The notes: generated by a model not told the origin, from the sequence alone. Shown: positions 1 to 9,167, numbered from the stretch's first letter. The stretch: 64,000 nucleotides of DNA from Pseudomonas massiliensis (GCF_000826105.1 NZ_CCYK01000006.1:496001-560000), one strand, 5' to 3'. Numbers and translations: made by a program.

Positions 1-470
1 AGCGCGGCGCCAATGTGGTCCAGGAAACCGTGGCGGTGATGCGCGACCTGGCCAAGCACATGCAGGACGCCGCCGAGGGCATCGAGGCACTGGATCAGCA
101 AAGCCAGGTCATCAGCACCATCATCAAGACCATCAGTGGCATCGCCGAGCAAACCAACCTGCTGGCGCTCAACGCGGCCATCGAAGCGGCCCGGGCCGGC
201 GAGCAGGGTCGTGGGTTCGCCGTGGTTGCCGACGAGGTGCGTCAATTGGCTTCCCGCACCACCCAGGCAACCGCTGAGATCGCTGGCGTGGTGCAGCAGA
301 ACCAGAAGCTGGCATCCGATGCGGTGACGGTCATCGCTACCGGCAAGCAGCAGGCTGAGAGTGGTCTGGAACTGGCGGGGCAAGCCGGGGATGTGATCGT
401 GGAGATCCAGGACGGCGCGCAGAAAGTGGTCAGCGCGGTCGGCCAGTTCGCCAACCAGCTGGGTCAGTGA
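1..470 (+). CDS. Methyl-accepting chemotaxis protein, C-terminal part (5' truncated by window)
   Basis: The visible 155 or so residues are the cytoplasmic signalling region of a chemoreceptor, which forms a four-helix coiled coil and controls the kinase CheA through CheW. The highly conserved hairpin tip is present ([19 protein letters not shown]), followed by [15 protein letters not shown], as in the MCPsignal family. The frame is open from base 3, so the start, any sensor domain, membrane segments and HAMP domain lie outside the window; the ligand cannot be inferred. The gene ends 10 bases before the stop of the convergent acyltransferase gene and shares a palindrome with it. Identification of the family is firm. 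Confidence 0.95.
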   Translation, partial: RGANVVQETVAVMRDLAKHMQDAAEGIEALDQQSQVISTIIKTISGIAEQTNLLALNAAIEAARAGEQGRGFAVVADEVRQLASRTTQATAEIAGVVQQNQKLASDAVTVIATGKQQAESGLELAGQAGDVIVEIQDGAQKVVSAVGQFANQLGQ

Positions 471-476
471 CGGCCC

Positions 477-500
477 TGCCCTACCCTTGTCGGTAGGGCA
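477..500. terminator. Palindrome between convergent genes, overlapping the second gene's stop
   Basis: TGCCCTACC (477-485) and GGTAGGGCA (492-500) form a perfect 9-bp stem with a 6-base loop. It lies 7 bases after the stop of the chemoreceptor gene and includes the stop codon of the leftward gene. No T-run follows on either side, so termination is likely but not proven. Confidence 0.6.
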
Positions 501-1605
501 GCGCTTGCCGTGCTTCGAGCGCGTATTGGGCAATGCCGGCGCGCTCCTGCTCGAGGAACTCCGCCACCGCCGCCCTCAGGCCAGGGTGCGCCAGGTAATG
601 CCAGGAACGGGTGATCACCGGTTCGAATCCTCGAATCAGTTTATGCTCGCCCTGGGCGCCTGCGTCGAACCGAGTCAGCCCCAGGGTGATGGCCTGGTCC
701 ATGCCCTGGTAGAAGCAGGTTTCAAAGTGCAGCCGATCGAATTCGGCCAGCCCCCCCCAGTAGCGCCCATACAGGGTGCCCTTGTCCATCAGGCAGAACG
801 CCATGGCTACCGGCCGCCCCCGCTGACGGGCGAACACCACGCGTAGCGCCTCGGGCATGCGCTCGGCCAGCAGGCTGAAGAAGGCACGTTCCAGGTAAGG
901 CGCCTGGCCGCGCACCTCATAGGTATTGGCATAACAGGCATAGACGAAGTCCCAATGGGCCTCGCTCAGCTCTGCGCCGCACATCCATTCGAACTCGAAA
1001 CCCTGGGCCGCTACCTGCTCACGCTCCTTGCGCATCTGCTTGCGCTTGCGCGAGCTCAAGGTGTCGAGGAAATCCTGAAAATCCCGATAATCACGGTTAT
1101 GCCAGTGGTACTGGCAGCCCCAGCGCTCCAGCCAGTGCGCCTCGGTGGCCATTTTTTCGTTCAGGTCGGGCTCGGTGAAATTGATATGTGCTCCCGAGTA
1201 CCCTTGAGCGAGCAAGTGTTCAGGCAGGGCCCGGATCAGGTCCATGCCATGCTCCAGGTCCGGCGCCAGTAACCGCGGCCCGGTCACCGGGCTGAACGGC
1301 ACGGCGCACAACAACTTTGGGTAATACCGCAGCCCCGCGCGCCGGCAGGCATCCGCCCAACCGTGATCGAACACATACTCTCCATACGAATGCCGCTTGC
1401 GGTAGGCCGGCAGCGCGGCGCGTAACTCATCGCCCTCCCAGGCCAGCAAGTGTTCAGCCCGCCAACCGCTACCAGGTCCAAGGCTGCCACTGTCTTCCAG
1501 ACTGCTCAGGAAGGCGTGGCGCAGGAAGGGCTGCTCGTGGGGCAACAAGGCATCCCAGCAGGCGGCAGGCACCTCGGCCAGGCGATTCACGATCTGCATG
1601 TTCAT
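481..1605 (-). CDS. GNAT-fold acyltransferase-like protein (COG3146 / DUF482 family)
   Basis: Protein of about 374 residues of the COG3146 family, a double GNAT fold related to FemAB-type peptidyl transferases; its substrate is unknown. Recognisable family features are the N-terminal segment around LPHEQPFLRHAFLSSLE, the GPRLLAP motif and the central basic stretch SSRKRKQMRKE. I place the start at the ATG at 1605, within an ATG-ATG pair, because GAGGGG lies 6 bases upstream; the open frame extends about 40 codons further but that part looks non-coding. The gene stands alone, convergent with the chemoreceptor gene and divergent from the porin gene. Family assignment is good; function is not established. 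Confidence 0.8.
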   Translation of the reverse strand: MNMQIVNRLAEVPAACWDALLPHEQPFLRHAFLSSLEDSGSLGPGSGWRAEHLLAWEGDELRAALPAYRKRHSYGEYVFDHGWADACRRAGLRYYPKLLCAVPFSPVTGPRLLAPDLEHGMDLIRALPEHLLAQGYSGAHINFTEPDLNEKMATEAHWLERWGCQYHWHNRDYRDFQDFLDTLSSRKRKQMRKEREQVAAQGFEFEWMCGAELSEAHWDFVYACYANTYEVRGQAPYLERAFFSLLAERMPEALRVVFARQRGRPVAMAFCLMDKGTLYGRYWGGLAEFDRLHFETCFYQGMDQAITLGLTRFDAGAQGEHKLIRGFEPVITRSWHYLAHPGLRAAVAEFLEQERAGIAQYALEARQALPYRQG

Positions 1606-1825
1606 CATGCGCCCCTCAGTTCGACGTAGAGGCAGTATCGCGTAAAAGCCTGCGGCAGTTCTCGGTTTCAATACCGATGGTCTGAGAGGAGCATTCATCT
1701 CACCCGCGGCGCGCGGTTTCTTTATCAATAGATCGAGCCTATCTGGATGCCGAACCGCCAGATAAAGGCACTTTGCCTATATATTGCGAAAAATCCTTGG
1801 GCCAGAGCTATTTGTACCGCTTCGC

Positions 1826-1865
1826 TTGTCATGAAACTGCCATCTTTTCGCCACTAACCTGTCAT
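1826..1865 (+). promoter_or_regulatory. Probable PhoB-binding site (two adjacent Pho boxes) of the porin gene
   Basis: Four heptamers lie at exact 11-bp steps: TTGTCAT (1826), CTGCCAT (1837), TCGCCAC (1848, weak) and CTGTCAT (1859), separated by the 4-base spacers GAAA, CTTT and TAAC. The known Pho box is a direct repeat of CTGTCAT with 4-bp A/T-rich spacers. A -10-like AATACT (1876-1881) follows after exactly 10 bases, the usual placement for PhoB-activated promoters lacking a good -35. The rest of the 385-base gap (1606-1990) shows no gene. Confidence 0.7.
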
Positions 1866-1990
1866 AGGCCGCCGCAATACTTGCGCCAGATTTCGAAGAC
1901 GGGGCAGCCCAGGCGCAACCCCGCGATGCCGTCCTTCCGGACCTGTCCTTGGGGTGAATTCATCCCGCTTTAATAACCAGGGAGAACCTT

Positions 1991-3262
1991 ATGCGTCTTG
2001 TTTCAACACGAACCGGAGCGGGTGTTTGCGCCGCCATGCTGCTGGCTGCCACCGTGCCTGCCCACGCTGCCGTGGACGAAAAACTGCTGGAAATGCTCCG
2101 CGCCAACGGTTCGATCAGCGCCGGCCAATACGCCGAACTCCAAGGCGAGCTGGCGCGTGACAAGCAAGCGCAGGCGCAACAGATCGCTGCAGCGCAGGAA
2201 GCGAAAAAGCAGGAACTGTCTGCCTTCGAGCAAAAGGTGGCCTGGGCCGCCAAGACCCAGATCAAAGGTGACGTTCGTCTTCGTTACGAAGACCAGAACG
2301 CCGATGGCGGTGCTGCTCGTGACACCGACCGCCAACGGGTTCGCGCCCGTTTCGGTGTGTACAGCGAGATCAACCCGCAAGTGGACGCCGGCATCCGCCT
2401 GGCCACTGGCAGCAGCAGCGACGCCCGTTCCACCAACGAAAACCTGGACAACTACTTCGTCAAGAAGAGTTCCTGGGTCGACCTGGCCTACCTGGACTAC
2501 CATCCTACCGCCTTGCCTAACCTGCATCTGATCGGTGGCAAGATGCTGCAACCGTGGGTAAACATGGGCGACGTGATCTGGGACGGGGACATCAACCCCG
2601 AAGGCCTGACCGCGACCTACAAGCACTCCCTTGGCGGCAAGAACGAACTGTTCGGCAGCGCTGGCTATTACAACCTCAAGGACAACGTCGACGGCGAAGG
2701 CGTGCAGTTCCGCCACGATATGAAGATGTACGCTGGCCAACTCGGTGGCCGCTTCGGTCTGACCGACAATCTGAAGCTGACCGTGGGCGGCAGCGTGTAC
2801 GGGTTCGACGGCGAAGGCGAAGATACCGCGACCACCCTGTCGATCAACGGCAACACCCGCAACGAAGAATTCAAGTTGTATGAAGGCTTCGCCCAGATGG
2901 ACGTTAGCGGTCTGGCCATCCCTCTCGCCGTTTATGGTCAGTTCGTGAAGAACGCCGACGCCAGCGACGACCACGACACCGCCTGGCTGGTAGGCGCCAA
3001 GACCAAGGTATTCGACAAGTGGGGCCTGGACTACAACTATCGTGACGTGCAGCGTAACGCGGTGGTCGGTGCCTTCACCGATTCGGACTTCGGCGGCGGC
3101 TACACCGGCGCTCGCGGGCACAAGCTGAAGGTGTCCTACGACATCGACAAGAACTTTGCTCTGGGCGCGACCTACTTCATGGCCGAGTCTGATACCTACG
3201 TGACCAACAAGACCAACGCCGACGTAGACACCCTGCAGGTGGACGTGGAAGCGAAGTTCTGA
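1991..3262 (+). CDS. Putative outer-membrane porin
   Basis: Protein of 423 residues with a Sec signal peptide (cleavage expected after AHA, residue 26). A short helical segment (VDEKLLEMLRANGSISAGQYAEL) and an alanine/glutamine-rich coiled coil (about residues 45-75) follow, then a beta-rich domain of alternating strands ending in a C-terminal Phe (VDVEAKF), the outer-membrane insertion signature. This matches the 'putative porin' family of proteobacteria with an N-terminal coiled coil. GGGAG stands 6 bases before the ATG. The upstream Pho boxes suggest expression under phosphate limitation, hence possibly uptake of phosphate or another anion; that is inference, since the sequence is not obviously OprP or OprO. 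It is monocistronic, with a long hairpin downstream. Confidence 0.85.
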   Translation: MRLVSTRTGAGVCAAMLLAATVPAHAAVDEKLLEMLRANGSISAGQYAELQGELARDKQAQAQQIAAAQEAKKQELSAFEQKVAWAAKTQIKGDVRLRYEDQNADGGAARDTDRQRVRARFGVYSEINPQVDAGIRLATGSSSDARSTNENLDNYFVKKSSWVDLAYLDYHPTALPNLHLIGGKMLQPWVNMGDVIWDGDINPEGLTATYKHSLGGKNELFGSAGYYNLKDNVDGEGVQFRHDMKMYAGQLGGRFGLTDNLKLTVGGSVYGFDGEGEDTATTLSINGNTRNEEFKLYEGFAQMDVSGLAIPLAVYGQFVKNADASDDHDTAWLVGAKTKVFDKWGLDYNYRDVQRNAVVGAFTDSDFGGGYTGARGHKLKVSYDIDKNFALGATYFMAESDTYVTNKTNADVDTLQVDVEAKF

Positions 3263-3284
3263 TTCACCGGCAATACCGTTCGCC

Positions 3285-3341
3285 AGCCGCGCCGGCGCCT
3301 CTCAGGGACCTCATCCACCCCTGGCAGGCGTCGGCGCGGCT
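3285..3341 (+). terminator. Long stem-loop after the porin gene
   Basis: AGCCGCGCCGGCGCCT (3285-3300) pairs with AGGCGTCGGCGCGGCT (3326-3341) over 16 positions with one mismatch; the loop itself contains CAGGG/CCCTG. TTCGTTC follows. It begins 22 bases after the stop codon and is the probable transcription end. Confidence 0.65.
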
Positions 3342-3380
3342 TCGTTCAACCTGAACCGAACCCCATCTGTTCGACCACTC

Positions 3381-3626
3381 GGTGGGACCCAGCACCAGCC
3401 GGGGAATGTACCCTCCGAGATCCGCCTATTCGGCAGCTTCGCTGCCTCCTACCGGGCGAACCTGAGCTAAGCCTTCACTGGCTGGACCCCGGTGGGACCC
3501 AGCGCCAGCTGGGGAATCTACCCTCCGAGATCCGCCTATTCGGCAGCTTCGCTGCCTCCTACCGGGCTAACCTGAGCTAAGCCTTCACTGGCTGGACCTC
3601 GGTGGGACCCAGCGCCAGCTGGGGAA
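3381..3626. repeat. REP/BIME array A, 110-bp unit, 2.2 copies
   Basis: Units start at 3381, 3491 and 3601 (the last truncated) and the two full units differ at only about five positions. Each unit carries one palindrome in direct orientation (GGGACCCAGCGCCAGCTGGG, then GAA) and one in inverted orientation (TTCGGCAGCTTCGCTGCC, then TCCTACCGGG; at 3429-3456 and 3539-3566). Read on the same strand, both share the frame GTRGGA..CAGCG..CAGCTG..GAA, the layout of Pseudomonas REP elements in inverted pairs. The array fills the gap between the convergent porin and ketoacyl-synthase genes and stops 14 bases before the latter's stop codon. Confidence 0.85.
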
Positions 3627-3639
3627 GCCGTGCTGGCGC

Positions 3640-4761
3640 TTACCGCTTGCGCAGAATCACACTGCCGATCGAGTAGCCCGCGCCAAACGAACTCAGCACC
3701 CCGAGAGCGCCACTGGGCAAGTCGTCCTGGTGCTTGTGCAGGGCAATCACCGAACCCGCGGAACTGGTATTGGCATAGGTATCGAGGATTACCGGTGCTT
3801 CCTCGGCGCTGGCATCGCGACCCAGAAGCTTCTTCACGATCAGCTGGTTCATGCTCAGGTTGGCCTGGTGCAGCCAGAAGCGCGAAACCCGACTGACCTG
3901 GATATCGTTCTCTTCCAGATGCTTGCCGATAAGCTCGGCCACCATGGGGCAGACCTCACGGAAGACCTTGCGCCCTTCCTGCACGAACAGCTTGTCATCG
4001 CCACCGACGCCCTCTTCCGCCGCCCGATTGAGGAAGCCGAAGTTGTTGCGAATGTTGTTGGAGAACTGAGTGAGCAGCTTGGTACTGAGTACCTCGAACT
4101 GGTAAGGCGAGCTGGCCAGGTCGGCACGCTCGAGCAGCACGGCGGTTGCCGCGTCACCGAAAATGAAGTGGCTGTCGCGGTCACGGAAATTCAGGTGCCC
4201 GGTGCAGATTTCCGGGTCCACCACCAGCACAGCCCGGGCCTGCCCCAGCTGCACCGCGTTGCAGGCCATCTGGATGCCGAAGGTGGCCGAGGAACAGGCC
4301 ACGTTCATGTCGAAGCCGAACCCCTGGATACCCAGGGCCTGTTGCACTTCGATGGCCACCGCCGGGTAGGGCCGCTGCAGGTTGGAGCAGGCGACGATCA
4401 CCGCGTCCACGTCGGCGGCCGTGCGGCCGGCGCGTTCCAGGGCCTGGCGCGCGGCGGCCACCGCCATCTCGCACAGGATGGAAGGCTCGTCGTTACTGCG
4501 CTCCGGCAGGCGCGGCACCATGCGCAGGGGGTCGAGAATGCCGGCCTTGTCCATCACGTAGCGGCTCTTGATGCCGCTGGCCTTTTCGATGAAGGCGGCG
4601 TTGGACTCGGGCAGCGGCTCGCGTTCGCCGCGGGCGATAGCCTCGGCATGGGCGGCGTTTTCCTGCTGTACCCAGGTATTGAACGACTCCACCAGCTCTT
4701 CGTTGCTGATGCTGTAGGGCGGCGTGAACAGCCCGGTGCCACTTATCACGACGTTATACAC
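3640..4761 (-). CDS. Beta-ketoacyl-ACP synthase III family protein (FabH-like)
   Basis: Thiolase-fold condensing enzyme of 373 residues. The catalytic triad of KAS III enzymes is visible: Cys156 in NVACSSATFG, His298 in FWLHQAN and Asn331 in TYANTSSAGS, followed by SSFGAGYSIGS. It should condense an acyl-CoA primer with malonyl-ACP. It is longer than classical FabH and corresponds, from memory, to the P. aeruginosa PA3286 type, reported to feed octanoyl-CoA from beta-oxidation into fatty-acid synthesis; that assignment is inference from sequence type and from its neighbours hrpA, fadD1 and fadD2. It lies downstream of hrpA on the same strand with a 102-base gap. Confidence 0.88.
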   Translation of the reverse strand: MYNVVISGTGLFTPPYSISNEELVESFNTWVQQENAAHAEAIARGEREPLPESNAAFIEKASGIKSRYVMDKAGILDPLRMVPRLPERSNDEPSILCEMAVAAARQALERAGRTAADVDAVIVACSNLQRPYPAVAIEVQQALGIQGFGFDMNVACSSATFGIQMACNAVQLGQARAVLVVDPEICTGHLNFRDRDSHFIFGDAATAVLLERADLASSPYQFEVLSTKLLTQFSNNIRNNFGFLNRAAEEGVGGDDKLFVQEGRKVFREVCPMVAELIGKHLEENDIQVSRVSRFWLHQANLSMNQLIVKKLLGRDASAEEAPVILDTYANTSSAGSVIALHKHQDDLPSGALGVLSSFGAGYSIGSVILRKR

Positions 4762-4818
4762 GCTCGTTCCTCTGAATGTTGGAGCGCCTCGCAGGCGACG
4801 GAGGCGGATTTTGCCACA

Positions 4819-4856
4819 CCTGGGACGAACGTGCTGGTTTTGCCCAGTGTCCCAGG
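4819..4856 (-). terminator. Stem-loop just downstream of hrpA
   Basis: CCTGGGAC (4819-4826) pairs with GTCCCAGG (4849-4856) across a 22-base loop, 8 bases after the hrpA stop. No T-run follows, so it may be a processing or weak termination site rather than a full terminator. Confidence 0.3.
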
Positions 4857-4863
4857 GGCGCTA

Positions 4864-7800
4864 TCAGGGTTCGACCAGCGCCCACTGCTTGGCCAGACGC
4901 TTGTCCGAAATGGGCACGCGGGTGCCCAGCTGCTGGGCGAAAAGCGATACCCGGTATTCCTCCAGCCACCAGCGGTAAGTGACCAGTTCGGGGTCGCGCC
5001 TGCCCTCCTGGGCGTGCTTGGTCGCCCGCGCCTGGTATTGGGCCCACAGCCCGCCCAGCTCCGCGCTCCACACCCGGTCACGCTGGACCTGGGCACCCAG
5101 CTTGTCGAGCCGCAACTCCACTGCTCTGAGGTAGCGTGGTAGCTCCTTGAGCCAGTGGACGGGGGTTTCCCGTACGAAACCAGCATAGATCAGGGCGGCC
5201 AGCTGCTGCTTGACATCATTGAGCGATACCGCCTGGGCAAGGTCGATACGGCCCTTGAAGCGCTTCTGCAGGCCATGCCAAAGGGTCAGGATTTCCAGTA
5301 CCAGCCGCGCCAGGCGTTCGGCGTGCTCGGCCCAGGCGCCACGCTTGCGCTCGGCCAGGCTGGCCAGGCCGGCGCCATCACGGGGCAGGCTGGCTTCGCC
5401 TTCGAGTATGCAGGCGTCCAGGCTGGCCAGCAGGATGTCTTCGACCAGCGCCTCGATGCGGCCCAATTCGCGGTACAAGAGGCCCATCTGGGTCTGCCCC
5501 GGGAGCTTGCCGCGCAGGAAGCGGGCGGGCTCGGCCAGCTGTTGCAGCAACAGGCGCTGCAAGGCGCGACGGTGCTGGTAATCCGCTTCGGCGGCGGTTG
5601 AGAAACGGCCTTCGCGGACTTCGCCCTGCTCTTCCACCAAGGCCGGGTACACCGTGAGCTGCAGCCCGGCCACGTTTTGCCGCGCCGTCTGGGCTACGGC
5701 GGAGAACCCCTTGGACTGCACAGGCTCCGGCGCCTTGCTGGCAGTCGGCAAGGCCAGGGCGGCCTGTCCGGCTTCGGAGAAGCGGGCCGCCAGGGTATCC
5801 AGGTCACGCCCCTCGCCAAGGAACTTGCCGCTGGCATCCACCACCTCGATGTTCATCCTCAAGTGCCCTTCCAGGGCACGCTCCGCTTCGCCCCACTCCT
5901 CGTCGCTTACCCGGGCGCCCGTCATGCGGGTCAGCTCGGCCCCCAGAGCCTGGGGCAGCGCGCCCTGACCAAAGACCATTCGCGCCAGGGCCGCCTTGAC
6001 GAAGTCAGGCACGGGCACGAAGTTCTTGCGCACGGCCTTGGGCAGGTTGCGGATCAAGGCGACGCAGCGGGCTTCGATCAACCCTGGCACCAGCCAGGCC
6101 AGGCGCTCGGCGGGCAGGCTTGGGAGCAGCGGTGCCGGTACCCGAACAGTAACGCCATCGCGCGGGTCGCCAGGTTCGAAGTGGTAGGTCAACGGCAACG
6201 CCAATTCGCCCAGCCTGAGGGTGTCGGGATAGAGCGCGGCGGTGACCTCGGTGGCCTCCCGGGCCAGCACGTCCTCCTCGCGCATGATCAGCAGGTCGGG
6301 GTCTTTCTGGCTCTGGGCGCGATACCAGCTGTCGAAGGTGGCGGTCTGGTAAATGTGTTCAGGAAGCCGCGCTTCGTAGAAGGCGTACAGGGTTTCTTCA
6401 TCGGCCAGGATATCCCGTCGGCGGGCCTTGGCCTCCAGTTCGTCGAGCCGCTCCAGCAGAGCGCGATTGGCACCCAGGCAGCGGGCCTTGGACTGGATCT
6501 CGCCACGCACCAGGCCTTCGCGAATGAACAGCTCCCGCGAGGCCACCGGGTCGATGGGGCCGAAATGCACCGGCCGGCGGCCGACGATGATCAGACCATA
6601 GAGCGTGACCTGCTCGTAGGCCACCACCTGGCCGCGCTTCTTTTCCCAATGGGGTTCGAAGTGGTTGCGCTTGGTCAAATGCTCGGCCAGGGGCTCGAGC
6701 CACTGATTGTCGATCTTGGCCACCATGCGGGCATACAGCTTGGTGGTTTCCACCAGCTCGGCGGCCATCAGCCATTGAGGCCGCTTGCGGCCGATTCCGC
6801 TGGAAGGGTGAACCCAGAATCGCCGCTGCCGAGCCCCCAGGTAGTCCCCTTCCTCGGATTTCTGCCCGATCTGGCTGAGCAGCCCGGACAGAATGGCCTT
6901 GTGCAGCTTGGCGTAGTCGCAGGGTTCAGGGTTGACCGGCAGTTGCAGCTCCCGACAGATCAAAGCGAGCTGGCGGTGAGCGTCTCGCCATTCGCGCAAG
7001 CGCAGATAGTTGAGGAATTGCTTGCGACACCAGTTGCGCAGCGGGTTGGAGCCCAACGCCTGGCGCTGGGCCTCGAAGCCGTTCCACAGGTTGACCAGGG
7101 CGGTGAAGTCCGAGTCCACGTCCTTCCATTGGGCGTGGGCCTGGTCGGCAGCCTGCTGCCGCTCAGGCGGCCGCTCGCGCGGGTCCTGCACGGACAGGGC
7201 GCTGGCCACGATCAGCACCTCGGCGAGGCTGCCCTGCTCCGCGCCCTCCAGCAACATCCGCCCCAGGCGCGGGTCTACGGGCAGCCTGGCCAACTGCCGC
7301 CCCAGCGGCGTGAGCCGGTTGTCCCGGTCAACGGCGCGCAGTTCCTGCAACAAATTGAAGCCATCGCTCACCGCCTTGCCGTCCGGCGGCTCGATGAACG
7401 GGAAGGCATCGATGGCACCCAGGCGCAGATGCAGCATCTGCAGGATCACCGCCGCCAGGTTGGTGCGCAGGATTTCCGGGTCGGTGAATGCAGGGCGAGC
7501 GTTGAAGTCTTCTTCGCTGTAGAGGCGGATGCACAGCCCGGGCTCGACCCGACCACAGCGCCCCTTGCGCTGGTTGGCGCTGGCCTGGGACACCGCCTCG
7601 ATCGGAAGGCGCTGGACCTTGGCCCGGTAGCTGTAGCGGCTGACCCGCGCGGTGCCGGTGTCGATCACATAGCGAATGCCCGGTACCGTCAGTGAGGTTT
7701 CCGCCACGTTGGTAGCCAGCACCACCCGGCGGCCGGGATGGGCCTGGAAGATGCGCTGCTGCTCGGCGGGCGACAAGCGCGCATACAGTGGCAGGATTTC

Positions 7801-8775
7801 CGTATGGCGTAGCTGGGCCTTGCGCAGATAGTCCGCGGCATCGCGGATCTCGCGCTCGCCCGGCAGGAACACCAGCACATCGCCGGGGGTCTTGCGTTCG
7901 CGGCGCTCCAGCTCGGCCAGTTCCTCAAGCGCGGCCAGGATGCCCTGATCCACGGTGAGGTCCTCCTCCACCGGATTGCCGTCTTCGTCCTGCTCGCCCA
8001 CCAAGGGGCGGTACCAGAGGTCCACCGGGTAAGTACGCCCGGACACCTCGATTACGGGCGCGCCATCGAAATGCTTGGAGAACCGCTCCAGGTCGATGGT
8101 CGCCGAGGTGATGATGACCTTGAGGTCTGGCCGGCGTGGCAGCAGGGTTTTCAGGTAGCCCAGCAGGAAATCGATGTTCAGGCTGCGCTCGTGGGCTTCG
8201 TCGACGATGATGGTGTCGTAGCGTTCGAGGAAGCGGTCATGCTGGGTTTCCGCCAGCAGGATACCGTCGGTCATCAGCTTGACCAGGCTGCTGGGGCCGG
8301 TCTGATCCTCGAAACGCACCTGGTAGCCGACCAGGCCACCCAGGGGCGTGCCCAGCTCCTCGGCCACCCGGGTGGCCACGCTGCGGGCGGCGATCCGCCG
8401 GGGCTGGGTATGGGCGATCAAGCCCGCCTGGCCGCGGCCCAGCTCAAGGCAGATCTTGGGCAACTGGGTGGTCTTGCCCGAGCCCGTCTCGCCGGCGATC
8501 ACCACCACCTGGTGTTCGGCGATCAGGGCCTTGATCTCGTCCCGCTTGGCGGCGATGGGCAGTTGGTCGTCATAAGCGATGCGCGGCACGCTCGCGCGAC
8601 GCGCCTCCACGGCCGCGCAGGAAGCACGATAGCGCTCCAGCCAACGCGCCAGCTTGGCTTCGTCAGGTGTCTTGCGCAGCTCCTGGAGCTGGCGGCGCAG
8701 GCGGTGGCGGTCGGCGGTCTGGGCTTGGTCGAGGTTGCGCAGCAGGGTATCGAAGGAAGGCGTCGATTCGGTCAT
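4864..8775 (-). CDS. hrpA: ATP-dependent RNA helicase HrpA
   Basis: DEAH-box RNA helicase of 1303 residues, the usual length for HrpA. Walker A is GETGSGKT (residues 95-102), motif II is DEAH (192-195) and motif III SAT follows at about 224-226; QRKGRCGRVEPG is the QRxGRxGR motif VI. The helicase core is followed by the ratchet/winged-helix region, an OB-fold and the large DUF3418 C-terminal domain. It unwinds RNA in an ATP-dependent way and in enterobacteria takes part in mRNA processing and rescue of stalled ribosomes. The start MTESTPSF is chosen because alignment to the family begins there. It is divergent from the glutamine-synthetase-like gene. Confidence 0.97.
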   Translation of the reverse strand: MTESTPSFDTLLRNLDQAQTADRHRLRRQLQELRKTPDEAKLARWLERYRASCAAVEARRASVPRIAYDDQLPIAAKRDEIKALIAEHQVVVIAGETGSGKTTQLPKICLELGRGQAGLIAHTQPRRIAARSVATRVAEELGTPLGGLVGYQVRFEDQTGPSSLVKLMTDGILLAETQHDRFLERYDTIIVDEAHERSLNIDFLLGYLKTLLPRRPDLKVIITSATIDLERFSKHFDGAPVIEVSGRTYPVDLWYRPLVGEQDEDGNPVEEDLTVDQGILAALEELAELERRERKTPGDVLVFLPGEREIRDAADYLRKAQLRHTEILPLYARLSPAEQQRIFQAHPGRRVVLATNVAETSLTVPGIRYVIDTGTARVSRYSYRAKVQRLPIEAVSQASANQRKGRCGRVEPGLCIRLYSEEDFNARPAFTDPEILRTNLAAVILQMLHLRLGAIDAFPFIEPPDGKAVSDGFNLLQELRAVDRDNRLTPLGRQLARLPVDPRLGRMLLEGAEQGSLAEVLIVASALSVQDPRERPPERQQAADQAHAQWKDVDSDFTALVNLWNGFEAQRQALGSNPLRNWCRKQFLNYLRLREWRDAHRQLALICRELQLPVNPEPCDYAKLHKAILSGLLSQIGQKSEEGDYLGARQRRFWVHPSSGIGRKRPQWLMAAELVETTKLYARMVAKIDNQWLEPLAEHLTKRNHFEPHWEKKRGQVVAYEQVTLYGLIIVGRRPVHFGPIDPVASRELFIREGLVRGEIQSKARCLGANRALLERLDELEAKARRRDILADEETLYAFYEARLPEHIYQTATFDSWYRAQSQKDPDLLIMREEDVLAREATEVTAALYPDTLRLGELALPLTYHFEPGDPRDGVTVRVPAPLLPSLPAERLAWLVPGLIEARCVALIRNLPKAVRKNFVPVPDFVKAALARMVFGQGALPQALGAELTRMTGARVSDEEWGEAERALEGHLRMNIEVVDASGKFLGEGRDLDTLAARFSEAGQAALALPTASKAPEPVQSKGFSAVAQTARQNVAGLQLTVYPALVEEQGEVREGRFSTAAEADYQHRRALQRLLLQQLAEPARFLRGKLPGQTQMGLLYRELGRIEALVEDILLASLDACILEGEASLPRDGAGLASLAERKRGAWAEHAERLARLVLEILTLWHGLQKRFKGRIDLAQAVSLNDVKQQLAALIYAGFVRETPVHWLKELPRYLRAVELRLDKLGAQVQRDRVWSAELGGLWAQYQARATKHAQEGRRDPELVTYRWWLEEYRVSLFAQQLGTRVPISDKRLAKQWALVEP

Positions 8776-9167
8776 CAGTCAGGCCCGAAGGGGCACGGCA
8801 GGAAAAAGTAGGGCCGATTGTCGCAGATTTGCGCCCCCTTAGGGGCTCTCAAGGGCCGCTCGATGTTTAGTCGGCAGCTCAGTGAAGATCGTCGAATGCC
8901 CGTTGAAGTGGACAACGAAGCCGTGTGAGTATCCGGGCATGACCGCTACTGCCCTCCTCTCGCGCAACGCTACCGGCCCTTCCTTCGCGAAGCGCGGCGA
9001 GCATCCTGGGCAGAATCCACTGTTCAACGTCATTCTCGCCTTCTGGGCCCTGTGGCATTGCCGCCATGCTCGCCCGCCGGACACCCTCGCTTAAGGCTTC
9101 CCCATAACCCGTGCCGCCGCGGCACGGCTGTGAAACCGTGCGCCTGGACGGCGCGAGCGAGTGAGCC
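8776..9167. other. Divergent intergenic region with a hairpin
   Basis: This 392-base gap separates hrpA (leftward) from the polyamine-type glutamine synthetase (rightward) and should hold both promoters; I could not pick out a convincing -35/-10 pair. CCGTGCCG (9109-9116) and CGGCACGG (9120-9127) form an 8-bp stem with a 3-base loop, 40 bases before the rightward start, possibly a regulatory or attenuating structure. Short open frames here have neither ribosome sites nor recognisable products. Confidence 0.4.

Noticed and set aside
620..630. GGTTCGAATCC, which looks like a tRNA T-arm
   Set aside because: It lies inside the acyltransferase coding sequence and has no acceptor stem, anticodon arm or CCA end around it.
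1773..1973. Open frame of 66 codons in the porin upstream region
   Set aside because: It overlaps the Pho boxes and promoter, has no ribosome site and no coding character.
3381..3626. Array A considered as a CRISPR array
   Set aside because: Repeats are palindromic pairs with 110-bp units, spacers are identical rather than unique, and no cas genes are present.
5677..7695. Long open frame antisense to hrpA (672 codons)
   Set aside because: It mirrors hrpA, has no ribosome site and a Gly/Gln-rich composition typical of antisense frames in GC-rich genes. The same holds for long frames antisense to rapA, fadD1, dinG and rne.
8882..9094. Open frame of 70 codons between hrpA and the glutamine-synthetase-like gene
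   Set aside because: No ribosome site, no similarity I can recognise and weak codon character; left as intergenic.
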